NCBI GenBank assembly: GCA_946902875.1
Contig: OX336342.1
Span: 15,679,523-15,743,522 of the forward strand
Reading direction: 5' to 3'
From: Nematopogon swammerdamellus
Lineage: Eukaryota > Arthropoda > Insecta > Lepidoptera > Adelidae
DNA: 64,000 nucleotides
Shown in pieces: positions 34,601 through 45,500 of the stretch. Both the position numbers and the translations under genes were made by a program. Under the pieces are notes generated by a model. That model was given only the letters and a program-made list of their open reading frames with translations. It searched no databases and was not told the origin of the DNA. The stretch's first letter is position 1. Each line of letters starts with the position of its first letter.

Positions 34601-35616
34601 GAAGTAACTATGTAATTAGATGAAGCCACATCTTTATAGAACACTAATCATACGTGCAGTTCCACTTAGATTCAAGTTTAATTACAGCGTAGCATGTGAC
34701 ACTAATAAGTTATACTTACAAAGGAAATTTGTCGATGATACGTTCTGGTATTAAATGCCCAAATGACACAACCACACCGATATCGAACTGATCACTTTTC
34801 AAGTCTTCTATCGGCCACGGAAGGATCTTCAGTTTTTCTGACAATGCATACTTTTCAATCACGGATGGATTTTCTGAACGGTTTGCTGTCACAAGTTCCA
34901 ACTGACTTATTAAGTCACCATGTTTGCTGAAAATAAGTGCCCATGTTAGCCGAGATATAAAGGTGGAGGTGCAGTCTCATCCTAACTAATAAAGTGGAAA
35001 CTCTGCGCGGCGATTCCCCATCTGCGATTCTATGTTCGCTTATAAGTCGAAAACGACTCAATGAAATCTCAGGATTTTCACTGACTTTTTCTGCCACATC
35101 TAAGGATGGTTATTAGGAGAGACGCCATCATAAACGAAGCCATGGGAACAGCTAGTACTAAATAATTCACAAATTCTACCACACCGCCTTGCTTGATGCA
35201 GACTGCGTACAAAACTGGTGGATGGAGTATGCAACCGGCATTAATTCGGTTTGCCAGCTAACGGACACCGATTGGCTGTCTATTCTTTTTGTGGTCTGTG
35301 ATGTTAGGTATCACTTTGAAGTTCCCCCTTCATGGTAAATAAAAGTTCAATGAGCAACATTTTAATTCGTCGATCATAAATTTTGTCTTCGGGTTGCTAG
35401 AACTCGCTCTAAATAATGTAAATTTGTTTACTATTTTGCATAGCGCAACGTAACTTACTACAATCCGTTAACTTTTCTTAAACTTCTTATTGCCACTTCG
35501 TCTGAACCGAAAAATAGTACACGATACTTTTTTAAAGAAGAAAATGAATAATGCCTCGAAGGTCGAAGTTTTTCTTTTATAAATTCACAAATAAACCTTA
35601 TTCGATGAACTGTCAT
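28268..35616 (-). CDS. Mtfmt: Mitochondrial methionyl-tRNA formyltransferase (5 exons, 344 aa)
   Basis: Transfers a formyl group from 10-formyl-tetrahydrofolate to Met-tRNA for translation initiation in mitochondria. Exons on the minus strand: 35616-35459, 34926-34720, 33332-33199, 29527-29360, 28635-28268. The phases (2, 2, 1, 1) agree at every junction and give 1035 nt. Visible: a basic N-terminus without acidic clusters (MTVHRIRF... SFSSLKKYR), typical of a mitochondrial presequence; the FMT start VLFFGSDE near 33-40; [10 protein letters not shown]; the catalytic [15 protein letters not shown] at 126-140; FDVG near 164-167 with the conserved Asp; then GVTYA and the C-terminal tRNA-binding-like domain. 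Human MTFMT is a little longer. Intron 3 hosts a Jockey-like LINE. The start ATG is the first in-frame ATG before the motif. Function is inferred from family motifs. Confidence 0.94.
28860..29067. mobile_element. hAT-type MITE, 208 bp
   Basis: Ends CAGTGGCGGCTCTGG and GGGGAACCGCCACTG. The 8-bp duplication CCTTAGAG lies at 28852-28859 and 29068-29075. In Mtfmt intron 4. Confidence 0.9.
29214..29262. repeat. 49-bp palindrome in Mtfmt intron 4
   Basis: ATTATTCTTAAAGACTTAAG plus ACTT, a single T at the centre (29238), then the exact complement. Arms are 24 bp. Confidence 0.95.
29360..29527 (-). CDS. Mtfmt: Mtfmt exon 4
   Basis: Acceptor GTTTTCTAG, donor G|GTGATC. Reads [20 protein letters not shown], then [20 protein letters not shown] and PQSTEGVTY, matching the family region after FD(V/I)G. 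It lies 3.7 kb from exon 3 because of the LINE. Confidence 0.92.
29837..30345 (+). pseudogene. LINE ORF1 fragment with zinc knuckles
   Basis: The frame enters at the truncated 5' end ([11 protein letters not shown]) and continues [13 protein letters not shown] and [15 protein letters not shown], giving CCHC knuckles typical of Jockey-clade ORF1 nucleic-acid-binding proteins. It ends ...LVNKLVK, then TAA. The N-terminal half is missing by 5' truncation. Confidence 0.8.
30347..33041 (+). pseudogene. LINE ORF2: AP-endonuclease and reverse transcriptase, two lesions
   Basis: Starts [20 protein letters not shown]. The endonuclease part shows [13 protein letters not shown] and SSDHTPI. A TAA at 30860-30862 interrupts it in frame, and a frameshift lies near 31335-31372. 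From 31428 the RT frame is intact for 537 codons, with [33 protein letters not shown] and the catalytic TYADD. Probably inactive but young, since only two breaks were seen. Confidence 0.85.
33199..33332 (-). CDS. Mtfmt: Mtfmt exon 3 (catalytic motif)
   Basis: Acceptor TTGTGTAG; ends GACGTAG|GTCTGA. Contains [12 protein letters not shown] with the catalytic Asn and His, then [11 protein letters not shown] and FDVG. The donor is followed by only 17 intron bases before the LINE insertion. Confidence 0.94.
33353..33735 (+). mobile_element. LINE 3'-end fragment in Mtfmt intron 2
   Basis: Encodes [20 protein letters not shown], the ending typical of insect non-LTR reverse transcriptases, followed by an untranslated tail and an A-run near 33721-33730. 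5'-truncated. Confidence 0.55.
33749..34024. mobile_element. MITE with CACGGTGTTGCA termini
   Basis: CACGGTGTTGCAGTTGCCCC at the left is mirrored by GGGGTTGCAACACCGTG at the right. The interior has A/T runs and smaller inverted repeats. In Mtfmt intron 2. Confidence 0.7.
34066..34459 (-). mobile_element. SINE-A, full length
   Basis: T-run, ATGGAAACTGACACGGTTGG, full body, CGGTCACCCATCCAAGTACT, TGAGCTATCGAGGCTGAC. Sense with Mtfmt, in its intron 2. Confidence 0.92.
34720..34926 (-). CDS. Mtfmt: Mtfmt exon 2
   Basis: Acceptor TTATTTTCAG, donor TT|GTAAGT. Reads [20 protein letters not shown] and later [20 protein letters not shown], the folate-binding half of the formyltransferase fold. Confidence 0.93.
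35459..35616 (-). CDS. Mtfmt: Mtfmt exon 1 (presequence and VLFFGSDE)
   Basis: ATG at 35616-35614. Encodes a basic leader followed by [16 protein letters not shown]. It ends TTGTA|GTAAGT, leaving TA to pair with the first base of exon 2 (Tyr53). Only 52 codons, so easily missed. Confidence 0.88.
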
Positions 35617-36955
35617 TTTAAAGTTTTAGGTTATGTTGAATGAAATTAGGTTCATGCATTTCAGCCGTCGATTTCTTATTGTCAGTCACATGAATTTACT
35701 GTCATTATTCCACTCGACGATACTTTTGCAGCTGTCGCTATATACAAAACCGAGAGTGAGCGAAATATTCTGTGCCGTGTAACTTCGCGATCGTGAGTAT
35801 CGAGCGTGAGTATTGTTGCCAAAAGCGCCAAAGTTTCATCGTCGTTGAAGTCAATTTTAAACGTAATTAAAGATATCTAATAATATTCGTATACTTTTTT
35901 ATGTGCGTATTTATTAGAATATTTCAATATTTGAATAGGTAAGTAGTGGACAAGCCTAGGGAATAAAAATCCAGAGATCACTGCTTGCGATATGTTTATT
36001 TACGTTGCTTTGCTTTGAAAGTGCTAAACTAAACAACATACAATTTTCGTAGGTACTAACATCGAGGAGGTCAGGATTGTGGGAGTGATCATGACATAGA
36101 GAAATAATGGATCATGATCAATGACCTTACACATACAATGTCAATTTTTGTTAATTTATAAATGTTTAACATCTTTTACAAAGAAAATTTTTATGAAAAA
36201 AAAAAACTAACCAACGAAATTTGCCAAATCATTGCGCATTGTTTTTAAATTTTTCACACACTTCCATATTCTTCCTTATAATTTCCCAAATTTCTGAGTG
36301 GATAACAGATAATTTGCATCTATACTAGTTAATTAGTTATAGTATGGTAATTCGTTGGTTTTCAGAATTCAAATACATTTTTTTTACTTCAATCGTCTTG
36401 CCCCGCATGTACCCAAGGTCGTTGCCAAAGTCGCAAGGTTTAAAGATAAACTAGACAGACATACCAATATATTTTTGAAAAAATATGCTTTTCATTTAGG
36501 TACTTATTAATTAGGTAATCAGTCTGTAAGTAATAAATAAGCTATCGTTTCTGAACATTCCAGGCGAAAAACTTACGGCAGGTGCTTATGGTTAGATTCC
36601 TATATGTATAAATAGGTAAGTACTCATACAAATTATTTAGGTAAGTATGTGCAATTTATACTAAGTCTTTAGTTTTCCGTACACCGTACGGAAGCCTATT
36701 ACTAAGCCTGCGCCGCGCCGTCTGTCTGTCTTTGCCATACAGTAGTGTTATAATGTCAACTCGGCGGCTCCGAATGTTTTAGACTGCTGGAAAAATAGTT
36801 TGTATTTGTTCCAATTTCCAATACTATAAAAGGACTGTCAGAAGTTTTTTTCGATGGATTCGGTTTAAAACTACAAAACTTACAACATGTCGTCAAACTT
36901 GTATCTGTGCTATCGCGTTATAATAAACAATCACCTTATTGAGTTTAAATTAATG
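35617..36955. other. Intergenic spacer upstream of Mtfmt
   Basis: The Mtfmt promoter should lie within the first 150 bp. A GTGAGT donor-like site on the plus strand at 35793 follows a TATATACA at about 35738, suggesting a possible divergent transcript. Confidence 0.3.
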
Positions 36956-36959
36956 CAGC

Positions 36960-37086
36960 AGTTCTCCTGGACTGCCAGAGTAAGCCAGATGCTCGGCCAG
37001 ATGGCACAGAAGTAAAATATAGTGAACCTGATGAAGGTCAAGAGACAGAAAGTCAAGTGGCTGATGCGAGTATGGACGTCACATGA
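36960..37086 (+). CDS. Candidate terminal coding exon, unknown gene
   Basis: After an acceptor-like TTAATGCAG, the frame VLLDCQSKPDARPDGTEV... stays open for 41 codons, is acidic and ends ASMDVT, then TGA. It lies 1.1 kb from the donor-like site at 35793. No family was recognised and no partner exon is proven; it may be chance. Confidence 0.22.
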
Positions 37087-37230
37087 TGCACTTGAAAAAA
37101 AAAATTGTTAGGTACTTTCTAATTTGTCCCCCAAAATTGACCCCAAAATCAAAATTCATTCATTTACGCTATACATCCGTGATTGGATCAATAATCTCCA
37201 TGAAATTTGGTACATATAAACACAATATTT

Positions 37231-37482
37231 AAGGTCTTTCATTGGTAGGTAATAGTACGCTAAGGGGAGTATTTGTATCACTGAACACGTTCCCCATACC
37301 TATAATTTTTTTTTTATATCAAATACCTACCCATTCTATGAAATAATTGTTCAATAAACTATTATTTTAATAGGATGGGTAGGTATTTGATATCGAAAAT
37401 TATAATAGATATGGGGACCGTGATCAGTATCTGATACACTCCCCTTAGCTTAGCGTACTATTATCTACTAATGAAAGACCTT
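37231..37482. mobile_element. Foldback MITE, copy 2
   Basis: Same family as 11100-11339: AAGGTCTTTCATTGGTAGGT at the left, inverted at the right, with GGTAGGTATTTGATATCG in the arm. Confidence 0.85.
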
Positions 37483-37499
37483 ATAGGTACATATGTATA

Positions 37500-37690
37500 T
37501 ATTTTTTTATTGTAAGCTCGACATATGGCTCCGAGGCACCCACGAGGTGTCTAACGGCGCCCATGGACATTCGGTCGTATGCGGGGGTTGCGAATGCCAT
37601 GCCGGCCTAACAGGTGCCCATTCACGCCCATCTTGAAGGACGCGAGACAGTACTTGGGGGGAAATATATGAGCAGAAACATATAATGTAC
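37500..37690. repeat. Dispersed repeat (AGGTGTCTAACG family)
   Basis: Shares AGGTGTCTAACGGCGCCCAT, GGACATTC and GCATGCCATGCCGGCC-like words with 53690-53830. Likely a retroelement tail. Confidence 0.5.
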
Positions 37691-37832
37691 CAAATTTCAA
37701 CTTTTGTCGTCCAGTAGATTCGGAGAAAATCCACACGTTATAATTTGCCAACGCGCCTTGTAAATGCGCGACTATGGGACTCTTGTGTATCGGCGAGATA
37801 ATATGTATGAAAGGAAATATCCTTACTTTTGA

Positions 37833-37962
37833 ATAAAACTAACATCACCTACCTACCTATTTTTTTTAATACAACACTCGTGATATCAAACGCTTTGGTG
37901 AAATGGTGAACTAAGTGTCATGTCAGTGCGTCCCTTTGGTCGTGCCGGCTACATTGAATTTA
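37833..37962 (-). mobile_element. SINE-A, old 3' fragment
   Basis: GTGAACTAAGTGTCATGTCA, GTCGTGCCGGCTACATTGAA in reverse orientation, diverged. Confidence 0.6.
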
Positions 37963-38291
37963 AGTATGTAAGGAAGCAAACTGACTTATCATTAATTTTG
38001 TTGGTACCTACATACTTACATATCCACATAACAAAATACTAACTACCTACCTACTAGATAGGCAGTAAGTATCCCTGTCATCTATCATCCTATCACCTAT
38101 CAATCCCTGTATGTGTAGGTTGATATATCACATTTGACAGTAAGGCTCTTCGTATCTTACTTTACCTACATTGCTAAAACTTAAATACTTTCGTACATAT
38201 AAAGCTGTTGATACATAGTGCTGAGAATTTACTAATACCTACGTAGGTACATTAGAAACATTCCGCCAGTGCCGTCGAAGGCTGAAGTCCA

Positions 38292-38297
38292 TTTATT
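38292..38297 (-). terminator. Poly(A) signal for the opsin
   Basis: TTTATT on plus, AATAAA on the gene strand, about 175 nt beyond the stop codon. Confidence 0.4.
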
Positions 38298-38469
38298 GAA
38301 TGGAATCTGTTCATTTTATATTAATCAGTATTCGCCTGCCATTCAGCTGGCCACGATTCGTGCGAGACTTGTCCAGTGTCCACTCGTCTCAGACTGACTG
38401 TCCGGTCCGTGTCGGTGGCCCACTTGCGTGCAGCATCTAGAAATTCGTGCATTTCATGCGTTGATTCTT

Positions 38470-39518
38470 TTAAGTGGTGACCGGTTGGGTTTTGATTGAA
38501 CTAATGCTGCTCGAAGATCTTCTCTGGAAGCTGTGTCGCTTTTGCGAGAAGCGCGGCTTCTTGAACCACGAGGGCGGCGACACGACATTGCTGTCGAAGC
38601 TGCCGTCCGAATTGTTTCTTGAAGCGACCGGCGGCTCCGCGACGCGAGCTGCCACCGTCGCCACCTCCTCGCGCTCACCGCCCGCCGACACTCCTTTGCA
38701 CGGGATGTTCCTCATCTCGAGCACCTCGACGTCGTCCTCGCTCGAAACCTCCTTGCCGGCATCCGGTAGCCGCCGGTCCCTGCTGCCTCCGTTGACACCC
38801 GCCGCCCTCATAGTGCCGCTCGGCTTCATCGACCGATGTCCACAAGCGATCTTCTGGAACTCGCTCTTGAATTTGGGATGCGACATTATGTAGATGAAGG
38901 GGTTGATGCAACTTGCGGTCTTGCAGAAGAGCGCCGGCACCATTGAAAATATCGGAACGATAACGTCCCGTTTGCCGAAGATGCCGAGCAGAGCGACTAC
39001 CGCGTACGGCGTCCACGACAGGAAGAATAGAATGATCACGACGACCACGAGACCGGCGAGCTTCAGCTCGGCTTTGCGCTTTGCGTGTTCCTTGACGTGG
39101 CGCGTGGAGAGGCGGTGCTCGCTGCTCTTGGCCATGTTGCGCGCCGACACGACGACACGCAGGATCTTCAGGTAGCAGAAGGTGATGATGGAGAAGGGCG
39201 CCACCCAGGCGGCGCAGAAGAAGACGAAGATGAAGTAGCGCGGCTCTGGCTCGTCGGAGAGGTAGTCGAAGCTGCAACTTGTGAGGTAGCCCTCGGGTAC
39301 GTAGCGTCCGTAGCCGAAGTCGAGTGCGGGCACAATGGAGAAGGCGCATGCGTAGAGCCACGTGAAGACGGTGAGGAGCTTGGCGCGCAGATGGCTCAGC
39401 GTCTTGAGTGGGTCGAGCGGCCGTACCACCACTGAGTAACGGTCGAAGGCTATGGCGGACAGTGTGGCGATAGACGTAACGCCGGTCAGCCCGCCGAGGA
39501 AGCCGTACACTGTGCAAC
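38470..39518 (-). CDS. Opsin exon 3 (TM3 to C-terminus)
   Basis: Acceptor TGTATGTACAG. Begins GCTVYGFLGGLTG and runs to a TAA stop. It encodes DRY, the disulfide loop, TM4-TM7, the retinal lysine and the cytoplasmic tail in one uninterrupted 1049-nt exon. Confidence 0.95.
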
Positions 39519-42500
39519 CTGTACATACAGAAAAACAACAGATTTTTTTTTTTAATCTAACATTGCAATTGCAATGTGTAACACCTAAAAGTAGTTAGGT
39601 ACTAAGAACCAGCCAAGTGCGAGTCGGACTCGCGCACCGAGGGTTCCGTACCACCACGTAATTTTATTTAATTATTACTTGTTTTGCTTTAGAGGTTGCA
39701 CTATAATCACACCAAGTTTAACACTTGTATATATATATTGCCGTTTTTATGATAGATTAAAAAAAACTAAAAAAAACACGTCACTTATATTGGGAGCCCT
39801 TTAATTTTTCACTTGTTCTTATTATTTGTTAAAATATCTGCTTATAACTACGCATATTATGTGAAAAATTGAACCGGCTACCTATTACGGTTCAAAAGAT
39901 ACAGCCATTTAAAGGTTGGACGGACGGACAGATAGACAGACACACGGCGTACGCCTATTACTAAGTATCCGGTACGGGACCCTATTACTAAGCCTACACT
40001 GTCTGTCTGTCTGTCTGTCTGTCCGAGGGCTGTATCTCTTGAACCGTAATAGGTAGCCCGTTGAAATTTTCACAGAATACCTATGTGTTATTATGGCCGA
40101 TATAACATCAAATAATAAAAATAAGAAAAAGTAAAAAAATGGCGGGGGTTCCCGTAGAAGAAACTAAAAACTGTATGCGCGCCATCTACCGAAAAGAGTA
40201 TGAAGCATTTCATAAACACGCCATAGATGGCGTGAGTGGCGCTGACCATGAAATGGCGATACGGAACCCTCGGTGCGCGAGTTCGACTCGCACTTGGCCG
40301 GTTTTTTAATCAGAGATGCATCTCGTACGGCAATACGACGGTCCATCAACTTTTTTACAGTCGTTACTATCGAGAGCTGCTTTTAAAGAAGCCGTCTAAT
40401 GACTTTATCTGGTGTTTCTGCGTTAACAACCCGAAAGTAAACGTTCTCCAACTAATTAGCTGAATTTCGTTAGCTAAGGTCAGGTTTAGGTCAGATAAGA
40501 TTGTTGTACAAATTGTATGCCTATTTCTTGCTTACACCCACAAAATAGTTTTAAAAACCTGTTGTATATATAAGTACCAAGATGATTAAATAAAAAAAAA
40601 ATTTTATCCATTTTAATCTTGACAGTGAATGCACATAATTTGTGTTTATATATTTATTTTACTTGATTTTATTTATTTATTATAATTATAAATATCTAAT
40701 TTTAAACATAAATTAACAGAAATATATTAATATATATAATAATATTATAATATTTTAATTTCTTTTAATGTTTTCGTTGAGATTTAACATTTTAAAAAGT
40801 TTTATTGACCGAGTGTTACACATACATACGGCTGGGCACACACATGCACGCACACCTACGACATCACACCGACACGGCACTTGAGAGCACAGGCAGGCAG
40901 GAGAGGAGGCGCGGTGGGCCGACACATTCTGCGCTGGGACACAACCGATACTCTACGTGCATACATAATCTAGTTAATTATTTTGTACTGAGACCTTAAT
41001 TAAAAGTGTGTAATAAATAACTATCGATACGGACTATTATTTGGCCTCCTGTAACACAACCCGACCTTTATTTGTCAGCCTCGATAGCTCAGTGGTGCAG
41101 ACAGTCGACTGTTGCTATTGATTGTTAAGCAACGCCTGGCGCGGTCAGTACTTGGATGGGTGACCGCTCGACCGTTGGGAGGCTGACCGTGGTTCGGATT
41201 CCACGTAAAACTGTAGGTCCCTTGCCTTCCTACTTTACTCGGTGGTAGGGTTCAACCCGCCCGGGTTGGTACCACCGCACTGAATGAAACGTCGGTCGAA
41301 ACGGCTATGTAAATAGTTAGTGATTTCCTTCCAGTTCAGTTTAGCCGGCACGATCGAAGGGAAGCACTGACATCATGACATGGCACCTAGTTCACCCGGT
41401 GTTATGGGCAGACATCACGGATGTTGTAGGTGATGGAGCCAACCGTGTCAGTTTCCATAAAAAAAAATATTACTGGCAAATTTTAATACTTGCTATTCTA
41501 AATAGGTAGTATAATTTTTTTTATGGGTAACTTATGTAAAATAGTGATGGCTGAAATAAACGATTTATTATTATAGTATTTACCAGTTTTTCCAAGGGCC
41601 GGTCCCAGATAAAAGGAGTTGAATATGAAGACGGGTGTCTTGGCCAGCATGAAGAAGTCGCTGGTGGCCAAGTTCACTACTAGGACGTTGCCGGGAGTCC
41701 GCAGGGACCGGCATCTGCAACATTTACATTTTACTTTATATCAGTGGTCTTGAACTCTTGATCGTACAAGTTTTATATGAGGTTAGTCCGTAGTCGTTTC
41801 GACCGACGTTCATACAGAAGGATGCACTTGATAAAAGTATTTCAGACTTTTCCGATGGAAAGCTACATAAATTAGGAATAAAATGGGGCGGGACAAAATA
41901 TTTTCGCAATCATAAATTTAACCTAATAAAATTAATTTTACACCAGGTTTGTCCCATTTATCACAGAATGATCATAGATTGCGAGTGCCTACCTTTTTTC
42001 TTCACACGTCGACGTAAATATACTACAGACAGATCAAACGCCAGCGGGATGAATAAGACGAGGAAAACCCTCCTAAAAGGAATTAGGAGACGGGAAAAAA
42101 TAGACAAAATTTTTCTAAATATAGCAGTTTTTGCGGATGCTAATATAACATACATATATTATAAGAGATGTATTTGTATGATCAAATAAATCCGATTTGC
42201 TAGAAGGATTCACTCAAATCTATTATTTATTTGATAACAAGTATCTGAGTTATACCCCAAAGCCCATATTAACCGTAGCAACTACGGGTTTCTTCATTCC
42301 ACCCACATCCGCGAAGTCACTGTACTTACGTGAAATTTTCACTATGATGTGTTTCACTATGGCACGATCAAAGGGGGATGCACTGACATGGCACCTAGTT
42401 CACCCGGTGTTATGGGCTGACATCACGGACGTTGCAGGTGATGTAGCCAATCGTGTCAGTTTCCATGAAAAAAAAAATAAAAAAAAGCATGGGGAAAGAA

Positions 42501-45500
42501 AACGCGAGGATTCTCTATCTCATATCGTGGAAAGCTTCAAGAAGGTGTATTTGTCTCCTAAAATCTTCGTGTATCCGGTATAACATATTTAAATGAGTGC
42601 ATACACAGTTTTCTAATAGAGCGAACAAAGTGGTTTATTGCCTCTTGCCACCCTTGAATAAAGTCTCGTGGGCGAGCGAATGTTTACGTTCGTAATTCCG
42701 TCGTAGCAGAAAGCATCTAAAAGTAATATTTTCAACTGAGATCTACGTCGTGCACTAACGACCGGCTACACGAATAAAGCGTTTTAATGGTTATACTTCA
42801 GCACTTGCCCTCGACTCTGGTTGACCAGAAATCCGTATCGTTGCATCGACTACCTAGTTCCGCCCCTATTCCATCACCCCTCATAAATAATTTATGAGTT
42901 AAACTTTCCATTCACCACATCAAATTCGGTCGTTTAATATTTTCAAGCATTTCAGCGAGCGAAAGCAATTTGAGTTGTGGAGGGCGTTCGACGAATTAAA
43001 TTAGAGTGAAAACATTTGTTGGCGGTATGGATTTAACGAAGAAACTTTTGTGGAATGTTTAGGACACCAGTAGGTGCATTGATGCATCTGATGAAGGTAC
43101 TTGAAAACGTTGCGACGGAGTACCCGATATGTAGGAATAGAAATGGTCAATGTCTGCGTAGATGGATTGTATCCACAATGTCTGAAATAAATTTCCGCAG
43201 AGATAGGTTGGATGGTAAGTAATAAGGAATGCAAGTTTCTCCGAGCAGCGTCCATAATATGGAGCACCATAGTAGAACAGACTGAGTGACCTTACAAATC
43301 GTCTGTGGCTCAGAGACTCCAGAACATGAGAGCAAAGCAACGGTGACTGGATCCTCGGCACGTGAACATAGTTCACACTATACCGGTTTTTTTTTACAAA
43401 TTTGAAGCGTTGTCAATTGACAACGCCGTGATACCATGGTGGCAGACGCGGTTCTAAATGTTTCTTATGGTACAATTATCGCTGTTGATCTTCCACACGA
43501 GCAAATCATAAAGTTTTGCTCGCTCATATTTTGAAGGTACGAGTAAAAAAAAAATGGCTCCGTAGTGTCACTCACTACGAGTGATAAATTCTTGTCGTTT
43601 GTACGAAAATATCAAAGATAGTATTACGTCGTGGAAAATTATGTAGACGTAGCTCAAGTGCCTTCGTGAGGCTCTTTGGGCTCGTAGCTTTCTGGTGTTT
43701 AAGGAAATTATCAATGTTTCTATTGATAATTTCCTGAAACTTTATGAAAGCCATTAATGTTTTCTCGAGCGACCACTGTTTTTCTCGTTTGAAATGTATT
43801 AGTTTTACTTACTCTATTCCTTCTCTACCCATAATGAAGTCAAAAGGGTTTATTTGGATCTCTTACCTAATCTACTAGGTAAGACAAGAGTGTTTTCTTT
43901 AGAAATTTCAGATGATTATTCCCACTTAGTAATTAAATTAAAAATATGTAGAGACTTTCGAAGAAAGGTACTGTAAGTACACAATTACATGACGTTTTGG
44001 TGAAAATACTCAGTTATTTCTTAGTAAATGTTACATCATAGAACTACTAAGTTAAAAACCTAAGGTTAAGATAAATTATTACTTATTATTATTTGTTGCT
44101 CTACTTATTGTTCAGCAGGAAAGTCTAAAACAGCTAATTAATAACATTTAGGTAGATTTTGTGTTGATTATAAATTTTGACACCAATATTATTCGGTTTA
44201 ATCATTGACTAAACCGAAGCTTGAACCCAGCTTACCAGGATCCATCAACGCTCACCGCAAGCCACTCTATTGCTTTATCACCGAAGTTCTTACCTTACTA
44301 TAGGCTATACTTACTCAAAGTAATACGAAACTGAAGATTTTCCGGCCTTGAGTAAGCAGTGAATTTGGCAAGAAGCTTGGATAACGATGTGGTAACTGGT
44401 AGAGATTGACTAAGAAATCTTGGCCCTCCCAGCCTTATTCACGATTGCATGCTTTTTGTTAGAGGAACGAAATAATGTAAAAGGATATAATGGGAATCAA
44501 CTGCATCTTTGTCAGACGTGTAAACACACGCATTTTTGTCAACACGCATGTTACGATGATGTTGGAGACGAAGTGATTTGTGTATGTGCAAGGTGTCGAG
44601 ATCTTTTAATTTTTAATTGTGCATTATTTGTAAACACAATGTGGCTAGAAGGATAGAGCCAATGTTTGTTACACATCTCTATCACCAGTTGGTGGTTGGT
44701 AACCGGAGTAGGTGTCCCGGTGGCCACTTCCGGGGGGAACCGGGGGTCCTTCCCTTTTCCGTGTCGGCCACCACTAACGTGAGCAGTAAGCTAGGGTCCA
44801 TCCACGCTTTGCCCGCGAATCACCATGGTCACCCTTCAAGCGCTTTCCCCCTCTTACTATAATCGTGGCAATACACAGAAGAAAGAACAAGGCTCAATTA
44901 GCGGTGCACACACACCCCTACACCACTATTTAGCGTCGACTCAACCAACGGGGTGCACACCAATCCGAATGCCCCCCATCACCCCTGGAAACGAAAATAT
45001 CTCACCCTGCCTACACTTCTTACCTGCATTACCCCGGCTACACCCTGGAATAAGTCTTCCGCTCACGAGCCGAGGTTTGCCTGTTTGTCAGTGCGGATAT
45101 TTGCTGTCGTCGCCTCCGCTGCCTTCAGGACTCCGAGCTCTCAGCAATTTGGGTCCACGTGGATCTGGGGACGATCTCGCGGATGTACGCCTGTCTCTAC
45201 AGATCGCACTCTACCGATACTGAGACAGCTCGGTTATTTGAGTACCTGAATGGAGCGGCAGACAAAGTGCAATAGCGGTTCCCCACCGCGGATTTGGTTC
45301 TTCTTGGAGACTTCAATGCCCATCACGAGGCATGGCTAGGCTCCAGGAGAGCCAACTTTGCGGGGAGATCCGCCTACGACTTCGCCCTGACGCGTGACCT
45401 ATCTCAACTGGTAGACCAGCCCACCAGGATGCCAGATATAGACGATCCTTCTCTACTGAATCTTCTGCTGACAACGAACCCCACTGGATATAAAGTCGCA

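Noticed and set aside
38675..39538. 287-codon minus-strand frame and plus-strand frames of 93-139 codons over opsin exon 3
   Set aside because: Shadows of the GC-rich opsin exon in other frames; composition is Arg/Ala-rich and shows no domain.
41124..41168. 5S rRNA gene fragment
   Set aside because: Only the internal control region matches, and the same context recurs in all full SINE-A copies.
42197..42583. 128-codon plus-strand frame in opsin intron 1
   Set aside because: Reads through a SINE-A fragment and its A tail.
44825..45249. Overlapping 98- and 132-codon frames
   Set aside because: Pieces of a decayed LINE 5' region; similarity to endonuclease appears only after 45294.
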